64,000 bases of DNA from Luteibacter sp. UNCMF331Sha3.1 (GCF_900109915.1 NZ_FOBU01000001.1:812764-876763); one strand, 5' to 3'. Positions 43,665-52,016 are shown, numbered from the stretch's first letter. Notes: generated by a model not told the origin, from the letters alone. Made by a program: numbers and translations.

Positions 43665-44678
43665 ATGACGCAGCAGACGAAACGCAAAACGACCTCCCCG
43701 ATGCACCGCTGGTTCGGGCGGATGGCACGCGCCGTCCTTCCCTTGGTCCTGATCTGCGTCGCGACGCCCTCGGCCGCGATGCAGAACACCCACGCCTATG
43801 TCACCAACACCGGCGATGGGACCGTATCGGTGATCGACATGCGCACCAACTCAGTGACCGCGACGATCGCGGTCGGTGGCGTACCGTACTCGGCAGCGGT
43901 AACGCCCGACGGCATGAAAATCTATGTGGCCAACGCCACTGAAAACACCGTGTTCGTGATCGATGCCACTACCAATATCGTCACCGCGACGGTTGCCGTG
44001 GGCAGGTTTCCGGCCGCCCTCGTCGTGAGCCCCGACGGTACGAAGGTTTACGTGGCGAACGCCAACGCCAGCACGATGAGCGTGATCGACGTGGCGACCG
44101 ATGCCGTCACCGCCACGCTCCCCGTAGGCTACCTGCCGCTCGCCATCGCCGTCAGTCCCGACGGCTCGCGACTCTACACGGTCGATGTCGGATACGAAGA
44201 TATCAACTACGTCTCGGTGATCGATACCGCATCGATGGCGATCGTCGCGACGATCCCCGTGCCCGTGAATGCGAGCGACATCTCGGTGGGACCGTTCGGC
44301 GCGCGTGCTTACGTGACGAGCTACGGCAGCGACAGGACATCCGTTATCGACACCTCGACCAACACGGTGATCGATTCGTTCGCCTCGGGACTCGGAACGG
44401 CGTATGTCGCCACCAGTCGCATCGGCTTTCCGCTATATGTTTCCGACCTGGACGAAGATGCCGTGTCTGTGATCAATCCGGTCACCCGGCGCGTCATCAC
44501 CAAGATCGCCACGGGCAGCGCTCCCGGGGAATTGACTGTCGCACGCGCGACCGGACGGATCTACGTCGCGAATTACGGATCGGACGACGTCACGGTCATC
44601 CACCCGATCACGCACGCCGTCATGGCGACGATACCGACGGGTAAGCGACCAATCTATATCGCGACTCAGCCGCTCTGA
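43665..44678 (+). CDS. Secreted YVTN/YncE-like seven-bladed beta-propeller protein, 337 aa
   Basis: An N-terminal hydrophobic stretch (RAVLPLVLICVATPSAAM, residues 22-39) looks like a signal peptide. The rest is a run of about 42-residue repeats of the type YVTNTGDGTVSVIDMRTNSVTATIAVGGVPYSAAVTPDG, with the later copies YVANATENTVFVIDATTNIV and YVANANASTMSVIDVATD. These are YVTN-type propeller repeats of surface or periplasmic proteins. The ligand is unknown. It is a single gene with TGAGGTAG upstream of the ATG, and a hairpin follows the stop. Confidence 0.87.
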   Translation: MTQQTKRKTTSPMHRWFGRMARAVLPLVLICVATPSAAMQNTHAYVTNTGDGTVSVIDMRTNSVTATIAVGGVPYSAAVTPDGMKIYVANATENTVFVIDATTNIVTATVAVGRFPAALVVSPDGTKVYVANANASTMSVIDVATDAVTATLPVGYLPLAIAVSPDGSRLYTVDVGYEDINYVSVIDTASMAIVATIPVPVNASDISVGPFGARAYVTSYGSDRTSVIDTSTNTVIDSFASGLGTAYVATSRIGFPLYVSDLDEDAVSVINPVTRRVITKIATGSAPGELTVARATGRIYVANYGSDDVTVIHPITHAVMATIPTGKRPIYIATQPL

Positions 44679-44685
44679 TCCAGCG

Positions 44686-44716
44686 ATCGCAAGGGACGGC
44701 TTCCGCCCCTTGCGAT
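44686..44716. terminator. Hairpin after the YVTN gene
   Basis: A ten-base stem (ATCGCAAGGG and its complement) around an 11-base loop starts eight bases after the stop. It has no T run, so it is either a weak terminator or an mRNA-stabilising end. Confidence 0.55.
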
Positions 44717-44724
44717 GATCCGGA

Positions 44725-44738
44725 TTCACAAAAGTGAA
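44725..44738. promoter_or_regulatory. Palindrome upstream of the small HTH-like gene
   Basis: TTCAC-AAAA-GTGAA, a perfect five-base inverted repeat in an A-rich patch 75 bases before the small gene's ATG. It may be an operator for that gene or another regulator. Confidence 0.4.
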
Positions 44739-44812
44739 AAACGGCCGATATTGCATATCGACGCTATAAGGTCGCGCCCCGATAATGCGACAGCACTTAC
44801 GCACTTCGATCG

Positions 44813-45091
44813 ATGTTCGGTTACATGTCCAGGCAAAACGTTCGACGCGCGCGACTCATCCGCGCACTGCAACACCTCTCCGCATCGGGCATCGACACCT
44901 TCGAAGCACAGGCCAGGCACCTCGGCAACGCCATCGGCGCTGCTCGTCTGGAGGCGATGGTCACGGGGAGTTACATCAATACCTGGTTCGCCCGCTGCGT
45001 GGAACACAGCATGGGGCTGACGAAAGGCTGGATGGACGAGGCCGATGCCCCCGACACCGATGTCGAGCCGGTCGACACGACGTCCGTGTGA
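44813..45091 (+). CDS. Small HTH-like (Cro/CI-like) protein, 92 aa
   Basis: A 92-residue protein beginning MFGYMSRQNVRRARLIRALQHLSASGIDTFEAQARHLGN. The segment LEAMVTGSYINTWFARCVEHSMGLTKGWMDEADAP resembles the last helices of phage CI/Cro-type repressor HTH domains, whose usual form ends in ...ARRIEKALGLPEGWLD. The rest matches loosely. I infer a DNA-binding role but do not recognise a named family. ATG 44813 has no clear ribosome site, and ATG 44825 (SRQNV) is the alternative. It ends in a Asp/Thr/Val tail (VDTTSV). Confidence 0.6.
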   Translation: MFGYMSRQNVRRARLIRALQHLSASGIDTFEAQARHLGNAIGAARLEAMVTGSYINTWFARCVEHSMGLTKGWMDEADAPDTDVEPVDTTSV

Positions 45092-45102
45092 GGCCGCGCC
45101 GG

Positions 45103-45507
45103 TTACTTCTTCTTCGTCTTCTTCGCGACGTTCAGCGCGATCGCCCCGCGCACGAGCGCGACGAAGGCCTTTTCGTCGACGGTCTCGCCGTCCGCGATGT
45201 CGATGGCGCGACGCGTGTTGCCGTCGAGGCTGGCGTTGAAAAGACGTTTCGGGTCGTCGAGCGACGCGCCTTTCGCGAAGGTGAGCTTGATCTTCGCCTT
45301 ATAGGATTCGCCGGTGCAGATGATGCCATCGCACGACCAGACGGGCGTGCCCATCCACTTCCATTCTTCGACGATGGTGGGATCGGTGCTCAGGATGAGC
45401 GAGCGCATGCGCGCGAGGGTGTCGCCCCGCCAGTCGCCGAGTTCGGCGATGCGCTGGTCGATGAGGTGCGACGCGGATGCGTCGTCGCCCGATGGTTTCT
45501 TCGTCAT
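45103..45507 (-). CDS. DUF1801 (YdhG-like) protein, 134 aa
   Basis: The sequence SASHLIDQRIAELGDWRGDTLARMRSLILSTDPTIVEEWKWMGTPVWSCDGIICTGESYKAKIKLTFAKGASLDDPKRLFNASLDGNTRRAIDIADGETVDEKAFVALVRGAIALN matches the DUF1801 fold, with the usual lysine-rich C-terminal tail AKKTKKK. The function of the family is unknown. It is a single gene on the minus strand. Confidence 0.85.
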   Translation of the reverse strand: MTKKPSGDDASASHLIDQRIAELGDWRGDTLARMRSLILSTDPTIVEEWKWMGTPVWSCDGIICTGESYKAKIKLTFAKGASLDDPKRLFNASLDGNTRRAIDIADGETVDEKAFVALVRGAIALNVAKKTKKK

Positions 45508-45552
45508 GGCCTCTCCCCTCCTCCGACGGTCGCCCGTTGTACCACCGGCGCC

Positions 45553-46452
45553 TCACGCGTGCGAGCCGAAACCGACGCTTTCGGCGGCAACGAATTCGGT
45601 CAGACGCTTCACGCGGACGGGCGTCAGCCGTCCGAACGCGTGCAGGGCATGCAGGGGTAACGATGGCAGTGCCTGCGCCGGGAGTACCGGCACGAGCCGG
45701 CCCGCGTCGATGTCCGACTGCACGGTGCAGCGCATGAGATAGGCGACACCGATGCCCTGGAGCGCCGCCTCGCGCAACCCCGCCCCGGTGTCGACACCCA
45801 CCGGCCCGTGCGGTACGAAGGTCGTTCCGTCGTCGAACGACAGTGGATAGGAGCGGCCTTTCAGCAGGTAGCGCACGAAGGGTAGTTCGCGAAGTTCATC
45901 GATGGTGGACGGCACGCCGTGCACGCCGAGGAGCGCCGGCGAGGCGACGAGTGCCATGTCGAGCTGCGCGAGCAAGCGCGACCGCAGATCGCTCTCGGCG
46001 GGATGCCCTACGCGGAACACCACGTCGAAGCCTTCGCTGACGACGTCGACCGACCGATCGACGAGCACGAGGTCGATTTCCAGACCGGGATGACGCGGAA
46101 GGAAGCGCGATGCGAGCGGTTGCAGCAGCAGCCGGCCGAGGTCGCTGGGCATGCTCACGCGAAGCCGGCCGCGGGCGTCGCCATCGGGACGGATCGCGTC
46201 GGCCGAGTCGTCGAGGTCGCGCAGCAGCGGTGCCACGCGATTGAAGAACACGAGGCCGTCGGGAGTGAGATCCAGCTGCCGCGTGGATCGCCGGAACAGC
46301 TTGACGCCAAGCTCGCGCTCCAGCCGCGCGATGCCCTTCGAGACGGCCGACGGCGTGGTGCCCAGGATGCGGGATGCGGCGGTGAACGAGCCGGATTCCA
46401 CGGCGCGGACGAACGCGATCAGATTGGGCGCCTGAAGAAGCAGGTGGGACAT
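45553..46452 (-). CDS. LysR-family regulator divergent from an SDR, 299 aa
   Basis: The HTH is NLIAFVRAVESGSFTAASRILGTTPSAVSKGIARLERELGVKLFRRSTRQLDLTPDGLVFF, followed by an effector domain (RLRVSMPSDLGRLLLQPLASRFLPRHPGLEIDLVLVDRSVD...GLREAALQGIGVAYLMRCTVQSDIDAGRLVPVLP). It is divergent from the SDR gene with 99 bases between, the usual place of a LysR regulator and its target. The inducer cannot be read from the sequence. Confidence 0.9.
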   Translation of the reverse strand: MSHLLLQAPNLIAFVRAVESGSFTAASRILGTTPSAVSKGIARLERELGVKLFRRSTRQLDLTPDGLVFFNRVAPLLRDLDDSADAIRPDGDARGRLRVSMPSDLGRLLLQPLASRFLPRHPGLEIDLVLVDRSVDVVSEGFDVVFRVGHPAESDLRSRLLAQLDMALVASPALLGVHGVPSTIDELRELPFVRYLLKGRSYPLSFDDGTTFVPHGPVGVDTGAGLREAALQGIGVAYLMRCTVQSDIDAGRLVPVLPAQALPSLPLHALHAFGRLTPVRVKRLTEFVAAESVGFGSHA

Positions 46453-46551
46453 CTGGGAGTTCCTGGCACAAATGAAGTGCCCGTGTGCGACCTACCGGGG
46501 TCGCGGATGCGCCGCATATCGTGGCGACCATCATCGTAACGAGGCAACCCC

Positions 46552-47301
46552 ATGAAACGCTTGGACGGTAAGATCGCGCTTATCACCGGTGGCAACAGTG
46601 GCATCGGCCTGGCATCCGCACGGCGCTTCGCACGCGAAGGCGCGCAGGTGATCGTCACGGCGCGACGCAAGGAGGTTCTCGACGAGGCCACCGCGTCGAT
46701 CGGCCACGGCGCCATCGGCATCGTCGGCGACGTCGCCGATCTCGCCCACCACACGCACGTCGCCAGCGTCGTCCGCGAGCGCTTCGGCAAGCTCGACGTC
46801 TACATGGCCAATGCCGGCGTCATCACCATCCAGCCGTCCGCCGACGTCACGCCCGAGGTCTACGACGCGCAGTTCGGCGTGAACACCCGGGGCGTGTTCT
46901 TCGGCGTGCAGACCATCGCTCCCGTCATGCGCGACGGTGGCAGCATCATCCTCACCAGCTCGCTGGCCGCGACGCGCATGCTCGACGGACACGCCGTGTA
47001 TGCGGGAAGCAAGGCGGCCATCGCGGCGTTCGCCCGACACTGGACGATGGAATTCCGTGCGCGCCGGCTCCGCGTCAACGTGCTGAGTCCCGGGCCGGTC
47101 GATACCGCGATCCTCGCCAAGCTCGGCGTATCGGAAGCCGATCGTCCGGCCTTCCTCGACGCCGTGTCCGCGCAGATTCCGGCGGGGCGCATGGGCACGG
47201 CGGAGGAACTCGCCGAGGCCGCGTTGTTCCTCGCGTCCGATGCCGGCGCCTTCGTCAACGGGATCGAACTGAATGTGGACGGCGGCATGTCGGCCGCCTG
47301 A
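46552..47301 (+). CDS. Short-chain dehydrogenase/reductase, 249 aa
   Basis: A classical SDR with the NAD(P)-binding TGGNSGIGLASARRFAREGAQVIVTARR, NAG in YMANAGVITIQPS, the catalytic Ser in IILTSSLAATR, and Tyr/Lys in YAGSKAAIAAFARHWTMEF. The conserved LSPGPVDTAI follows and it ends in the usual VNGIELNVDGGMSAA. The Arg after the first beta strand (TARR) suggests NADP. It is divergent from a LysR regulator. The substrate is unknown. Confidence 0.92.
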   Translation: MKRLDGKIALITGGNSGIGLASARRFAREGAQVIVTARRKEVLDEATASIGHGAIGIVGDVADLAHHTHVASVVRERFGKLDVYMANAGVITIQPSADVTPEVYDAQFGVNTRGVFFGVQTIAPVMRDGGSIILTSSLAATRMLDGHAVYAGSKAAIAAFARHWTMEFRARRLRVNVLSPGPVDTAILAKLGVSEADRPAFLDAVSAQIPAGRMGTAEELAEAALFLASDAGAFVNGIELNVDGGMSAA

Positions 47302-47310
47302 GGCTGTTTC

Positions 47311-47379
47311 GGTGGGAGCCAGGCTGCTGGCGATGGATGCTCGCCGCGAGCACCCGTCGCCAGCAGGCTGGCTCCCACC
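47311..47379. repeat. REP-type palindrome between the SDR and the aldolase-like gene
   Basis: Full-length form GGTGGGAGCCAGGCTGCTGG...CCAGCAGGCTGGCTCCCACC with a GATGGATGCTCGCCGCGAGCACCCGTC core, placed between convergent genes. Confidence 0.92.
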
Positions 47380-47388
47380 ATCGAGCGA

Positions 47389-48537
47389 TCAGAATGCCCC
47401 CGCGATCGTGGCTGGCGACTTGCGTAGCAGCGTTTCATTGAACGCGAGTCGCAGCCTTCCCTCGCGCACGGTGCGGATCGCGATGTCCGACTGCAACAGG
47501 CGTTCGCGCAGACCCGTGGCGATGCGTTCGTCGAGCTTGAGGAACGCGACGTTGCTGCCGTTCTCCACGCGTTGCACCTCGATGCCGGGTTTGCCGGCGA
47601 GGCGTGTCAGCAGATCGTCGGCGGCCGCACGCACGCGCCCGAAGCGTTGCTCGAAGCCCGTCAGCGTCTTCGACGCCACGATCGCCGCCGTCCAGCCGTG
47701 GTAGAGGTTGCCGCCGAAGATGTGGCGTGCCTGCCGCGCTTTCGCGACGAAGGCCTTGTCGCCCGCGAGGATCGCGCCGAACGGCGCATCCAGGTATTTG
47801 TACAGCGACACGTAGACCGAATCGAACGGCGCGCAATAGTCCCGCACATCGAAACCGGGCATGCCGCACATCAGCAGCAGGCGCGCGCCATCCAGGTGCA
47901 TGCGGGCGCCTTTCGCTCGCGCCAGCGCCGCGATCTTCCCGATCGTCGCCGCGCTCACCGTCGCGCCATCCAGCCGGCGGACCGGACTCTCGATGGACAC
48001 CGCGCCCACCTCGACCGGAAAAGGGTCCTCCGCGCTCTGCGTGAACGCGGCAGCCATTGCGTCGGCGAGTCCGGCGGACGCACCACCTTCGACCGGCACC
48101 GCATGGATCGCGTTCATGATCGCGATGGCGTCGGATTCGTCGCGGTACACGTGGCTGACGTCCTGCAGCAACACGCGAGGACGGCTCGCGCAGTGCAGCC
48201 GGATGGCGATCTGGTTCGCCATGGTGCCGCTCGGGATGAACGCGGCGTCTTCCTTGCCGACCATCTGCGCGAATTGCTTTTCCAGCGCGCCCGTGGCGCC
48301 GTCGGCGAAATACACATCGGCGACGTCGTCGCGACCTTTCATCGCGGCGATGAGCCGCGCAGGCACCGCTTCCGGCTTCGAAGGCACGTTGTCGCCGAGA
48401 AACGACACGATGAGGTCCACCGGAATGTCCTCGGGCCCGCGCACGGCGGCGAGCGCCGGAGCCCAGGGCAATCCCAGCCCCGCCAACGACAACGCGCCGA
48501 GTGGTGCGACCTGCATGAATTCGCGACGACTGACCAT
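47389..48537 (-). CDS. Tat-exported threonine aldolase / beta-eliminating lyase-like enzyme, 382 aa
   Basis: Residues 1-32 are a twin-arginine signal (SRREFMQVAPLGALSLAGLGLPWAPALA), so the folded enzyme should be exported. The body is a fold-type I PLP enzyme of the threonine aldolase/beta-eliminating lyase group: SFLGDNVPSKP, VYFADGATGALEKQFAQMVGKEDAAFIPSGTMANQIAIRLHC, ARMHLDGARLLLMCGM and the lysine-bearing VYVSLYKYLDAPFGAILAGDKAF, where the Lys in SLYK should hold PLP. Such enzymes are normally cytoplasmic. ATG 48537 is chosen because it opens the Tat signal. Confidence 0.82.
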   Translation of the reverse strand: MVSRREFMQVAPLGALSLAGLGLPWAPALAAVRGPEDIPVDLIVSFLGDNVPSKPEAVPARLIAAMKGRDDVADVYFADGATGALEKQFAQMVGKEDAAFIPSGTMANQIAIRLHCASRPRVLLQDVSHVYRDESDAIAIMNAIHAVPVEGGASAGLADAMAAAFTQSAEDPFPVEVGAVSIESPVRRLDGATVSAATIGKIAALARAKGARMHLDGARLLLMCGMPGFDVRDYCAPFDSVYVSLYKYLDAPFGAILAGDKAFVAKARQARHIFGGNLYHGWTAAIVASKTLTGFEQRFGRVRAAADDLLTRLAGKPGIEVQRVENGSNVAFLKLDERIATGLRERLLQSDIAIRTVREGRLRLAFNETLLRKSPATIAGAF

Positions 48538-48680
48538 CCGTTTCCTCCCCGATCGCGGCGTCGGGCCGCGCCGGCCAAGGGTCGCACGAGGCGTCGCGAC
48601 GACGCCAATGCCCGCGTCTCTGCAGATGCGACCCGCAGGCACTAGAATGCCGCCCCGCCCGTCCGACCCAAGCCGCCGCC

Positions 48681-49514
48681 ATGCATATCGTCGTCAACGA
48701 AGAACTCAAGGCCTACATCGATCCGCTCACGCCGGACGAACACGAATCGCTGGAGCGCAGCCTCCTCACCGAAGGCTGCCGCGACGCGCTGGTGCTGTGG
48801 GGCGACACGCTGGTCGACGGGCACAACCGGTACGGCATCTGCCGCAAGCACGGCATTCCGTTCAACACGGTGCAGAACGAGCGCTTTCAGTCGCTGGACG
48901 ACGTGCACCTGTGGATGATCGAGCAGCACCTCGGTCGTCGTAGCGTCTCCGACTTCCAGCGCGGCGTGCTGGCCCTGCGCAAGCGCGAGATCCTTGCCGA
49001 GCGCCGCGCACGTGCCGCCGAGGCGGAGGCCGAGGGCCGCGAGGCGTCGCCCGACGTGCCGTTCGATACGACGGGCGCCCAGCCCGCGTCGGGCAAGGCG
49101 GCGCGCCCCAGCCCCACCGAGAGCCGCAAGGAGATCGCGCGCGAGGCGCGGATCAGCAGCAACCAGGTCGGCATGATCGAGAAGATCCGCAAGGAAGCCG
49201 CGCCGGAAGTGGTCGCGGCGGTGAAATCGGGCACGCTCTCGATCAGCGCCGCGGCGGCCGTCGCCAGCCTGCCCGAGGACGAGCAGCGCGCCGCCGCCAC
49301 GGCGGGCGATTCCGAACTGAAGGAAGCGGCGAAGCGGGTCCGCGAGTCCCGCCGCAAGCCACGCGAGAAGCCCACGGACGAAGTGATGGCCCTGCGCGAG
49401 CAGGTCGCCGACCTCGAAGCCGAGAACCGCAACCTGCGCCGCGAGATCGACGCCCTCCGCGCCCGCCTTGGCGAAACCGTGCCCGAAGACGCCGACGAGG
49501 CGATGGCGGAGTAA
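48681..49514 (+). CDS. ParB-like nuclease/HTH-domain protein, 277 aa
   Basis: The N-terminal 85 residues (HIVVNEELKAYIDPLTPDEHESLERSLLTEGCRDALVLWGDTLVDGHNRYGICRKHGI) read as a ParB/Srx-type fold with the DGHNRY motif. The middle has SPTESRKEIAREARISSNQVGMIEKIRKEAAPEVVAAVKSGTLSISAAAAVASLPEDEQ, an HTH-like segment. The C-terminus is a coiled coil (about residues 230-265, MALREQVADLEAENRNLRREIDALRARLG). Similar proteins are often named plasmid replication/partition-related, but there is no parA beside it. The ATG is 48681. Confidence 0.75.
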   Translation: MHIVVNEELKAYIDPLTPDEHESLERSLLTEGCRDALVLWGDTLVDGHNRYGICRKHGIPFNTVQNERFQSLDDVHLWMIEQHLGRRSVSDFQRGVLALRKREILAERRARAAEAEAEGREASPDVPFDTTGAQPASGKAARPSPTESRKEIAREARISSNQVGMIEKIRKEAAPEVVAAVKSGTLSISAAAAVASLPEDEQRAAATAGDSELKEAAKRVRESRRKPREKPTDEVMALREQVADLEAENRNLRREIDALRARLGETVPEDADEAMAE

Positions 49515-49620
49515 GGTGGGAGGGGCCGGGAACTCCGGTGGCCTGCCGGCGTTCCAAGCCCCGGTACACCGGACGCGCCTCCCGAGCGTTCGAAGGCCTG
49601 AACCCGGAGCGTCCCCATCC

Positions 49621-50109
49621 ATGAAATCGATTCTCGCCCTCGTCGCCACCTCGCTGCTCGCCACGGCCGCCATGGCCCAGCAGCAGAAACCGCTGAACCT
49701 CAACCTGCCACCCAACTTCGTGCCCGCGCCGGCCACGACGGCCGCCGCGCCGGCACCGGCCTCGTCGACCGCTGGCGCGCCCGCCGCCGCCAACGAAAGC
49801 GTGGCGATCACGCGCTCGCGTCCGCTGGATCCACCCGGCACGTATTACGGCGACACCAGCGGCCGCATGGCGGGAGCCGACGTCGACGACAGCCCCCGTT
49901 GCGACGACGCCACGTACAACGATCCGCAGGTGCATGGCAGCGTCAGCACCGGCGTGGTCAGCGCCAGCCGCGGTGGTGGCGGCAGCTATCAGGCCGGCGC
50001 GGTCAGCCTGAGCCAGGCCTTCGGCAGCTGCGATCACCCCAAAGGCGGGGTCAGCATCTCCGTCGGTGGGGGGCAGAGCAACTTCGGTCATGGACGGGGC
50101 CGCTGGTAA
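49621..50109 (+). CDS. Secreted Gly-rich protein, 162 aa
   Basis: The signal peptide MKSILALVATSLLATAAMA is followed by an Ala/Pro/Thr-rich stretch (residues 20-65), the segment SRPLDPPGTYYGDTSGRMAGADVDDSPRCDDATYNDPQVHGSVSTGVVSASRGGGGSYQAGAVSLSQAFGSCDHPKGGVSISVGGG and a Gly/His/Arg tail. The two Cys may pair. I do not recognise the family. The ATG at 49621 is chosen over an upstream frame that lacks a signal peptide. It lies 47 bases upstream of the SGNH hydrolase gene. Confidence 0.65.
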   Translation: MKSILALVATSLLATAAMAQQQKPLNLNLPPNFVPAPATTAAAPAPASSTAGAPAAANESVAITRSRPLDPPGTYYGDTSGRMAGADVDDSPRCDDATYNDPQVHGSVSTGVVSASRGGGGSYQAGAVSLSQAFGSCDHPKGGVSISVGGGQSNFGHGRGRW

Positions 50110-50156
50110 TCCGGCGGGTGTAGCATCGGCCGGGTTGCCCGGACGAGCGCCTACCG

Positions 50157-51098
50157 ATGCCCCAATCCAGCGCACTCTCTCAGCGCGGCCAGTTCCGCGC
50201 GATGTACAAGGGTCTCAAGGACGAGCGCCGCCTCGATCGCACACCGGTGATTTTCTGCGAAGGCGATTCGTGGTTCTCGACGCCCCTGGCGATGAATCTG
50301 CTGGACTGGATCGTCTCGCCCGCCCCCGACGACGAGGAGCGCGGCGTCCCGCAGTTCGGGCAGGGCGGGCTCTTCTTCCGCGTCGAGCGCAGCGGCGACC
50401 AGGCCGCGCCGCAGCGCGAACATCCGGGCCGTTCGATGTTCACGCGCGACAACGTCGACGACCTGCTCGGCTGGTTCACGACGTTCGACTTCGACGCCGT
50501 GCTGCTGAGTGCCGGCGGCAACGATTTCGTCGACACGTGGCTCGGCCACGCACTCCAGGGCCAGACGGGCCTGACGCCACAGGAGGCCTTCGCGGTGATC
50601 GAGGCCACCGGCCGTTACGACCAGGTGCGCGACGCGTACGCGTTCTTCCTCGACGCGTTCCATCGTGCGAAGCCGCAGGTGCCGTTCCTCGCGCACACCT
50701 ACGACTACCCCCGGCTGATCGGCAGCAAGGCCGAGTTCGGCCTGCGCAATCTCGGCGTCGCCGCGTTGCTGAAGAAGTCGATCGGCCCATGGATCGGCCC
50801 GAACATCCGCGGCGCACTGGGTGACGACATCGCCAGGGGCAGGCAGTTCGCGAAGCTCATGATCGATGGCTTCGTCGAGCAGGTGCTCGACCCGCTGAAG
50901 AGGGATCCGCGCTTCGGCGGCATGTTCGACTACGTCGACCTGCGTGGGCTGTTGCCGGACGATGCGCAGTGGAACGACGAGATGCATCCGACCGAAGCCG
51001 GCTTCCACACGCTGGCCGGCGTCTTTCGCGCACGGCTGATCCAGAAGCTACCCGCCCGCAAGACGGGCGTGGAAGACGACGATCCGGTCGTCGGCTGA
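50157..51098 (+). CDS. SGNH/GDSL-type hydrolase, 313 aa
   Basis: The four SGNH blocks are visible: IFCEGDSWFSTPLAMNLL (catalytic Ser, block I), VLLSAGGNDFVDTWLG (Gly and Asn, blocks II-III) and, near the end, WNDEMHPTEAGFHTLAGVF (Asp and His, block V). There is no signal peptide, so it may act in the cytoplasm, which is less common for this group. It resembles SGNH proteins of Xanthomonadales annotated only as hydrolases. Its last 51 bases overlap the methyltransferase gene on the other strand. The substrate is unknown. Confidence 0.82.
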   Translation: MPQSSALSQRGQFRAMYKGLKDERRLDRTPVIFCEGDSWFSTPLAMNLLDWIVSPAPDDEERGVPQFGQGGLFFRVERSGDQAAPQREHPGRSMFTRDNVDDLLGWFTTFDFDAVLLSAGGNDFVDTWLGHALQGQTGLTPQEAFAVIEATGRYDQVRDAYAFFLDAFHRAKPQVPFLAHTYDYPRLIGSKAEFGLRNLGVAALLKKSIGPWIGPNIRGALGDDIARGRQFAKLMIDGFVEQVLDPLKRDPRFGGMFDYVDLRGLLPDDAQWNDEMHPTEAGFHTLAGVFRARLIQKLPARKTGVEDDDPVVG

Positions 51099-51890
51099 CG
51101 GATCCGCGTCCCCGCTGCGCAGCCACGGCATGCGCGCGAAGGTCCGCGTGCAGGGACCGAGCGTGACGACGCGGATGTCGCGACGGCGCGCTTCGCGCTC
51201 GATGTTCGCGACGACGTCGCGCAGGATCGGTCCGGTGAACGGCGTGAACAGATAGAACACGTTCGCGTGCGAGAGATCCGCGTCGCGCGCATCCCCGACG
51301 GCCATCGATACATCGCGCAGCCCAAGGCGCGCGGCTGCCGCGCGTGCACTTTCCACGTAGGCGGCTTCGCGTTCGATGCCCATCGTCCGCGCGCCGGTCA
51401 GCACGTTGACGAGCATCGGCACGTGGCCGAGGCCCGCGCCGAGATCCAGCACCACGTCGTCGGGCCCGATGCGGGCACGCGCCGCGCCGTCGACGATGTG
51501 CCGCGCGGGGCTCGGCTGGTAGAACACCATGCCGGACGGTGGTGCGGCATGGGGCGCATCGGGTTCCTCGAGCGCGAGCACACCGGCGAGCACATGGTCG
51601 AAGACGTCGTAGTGCTGGCCGCTCGGGAAGCCGACGTCGAGCCATGGGGCGAACGCCTGCCGCCCTTCGCTACGGCGTATCGCGTCGCGCATCGTGTCGA
51701 AGCCCGAGGCGTCGACGGCCTGCATGGCATCGACGAGCGCCACCGCCCTGGCGACGACGGCAGCGTCGCGGGCCCCCAGCATCAGCAGTTCGAGCCGGTC
51801 GGCCGCTTCGGCGCGCCAGCGGAACGCCGCGGGATCGCGCCACGCGGCCTCCGCTTCGATCAGTTCGACGAACGTGGCGAGGGTCTCCAT
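51048..51890 (-). CDS. Class I SAM-dependent methyltransferase-like protein, 280 aa
   Basis: The SAM-binding motif I is DDVVLDLGAGLGHVPMLVNVL near residue 140, followed by TMGIEREAAYVESARAAAARLGLRDVSMAVGDARDADLSHANVFYLFTPFTGP. The N-terminal 110 residues are helical and not typical of a known target-recognition domain. The substrate is unknown. Translation starts at ATG 51890, and the longer reading upstream is antisense to the GH97 gene. The gene converges with, and overlaps by 51 bases, the SGNH hydrolase gene. Confidence 0.8.
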   Translation of the reverse strand: METLATFVELIEAEAAWRDPAAFRWRAEAADRLELLMLGARDAAVVARAVALVDAMQAVDASGFDTMRDAIRRSEGRQAFAPWLDVGFPSGQHYDVFDHVLAGVLALEEPDAPHAAPPSGMVFYQPSPARHIVDGAARARIGPDDVVLDLGAGLGHVPMLVNVLTGARTMGIEREAAYVESARAAAARLGLRDVSMAVGDARDADLSHANVFYLFTPFTGPILRDVVANIEREARRRDIRVVTLGPCTRTFARMPWLRSGDADPSADDRIVVFHARLAGG

Positions 51891-52016
51891 GACCGCCGAG
51901 CATATCGCGAGGGCCGTTGCACGAGCGTAACCGGGCGCGCAAACGTGCCGTGCGTCCTTGAGTTGCGCGGCCGGCGTATGGAATGCTCGGCCCTCGTTGC
52001 CATGAGGACCACCCGG

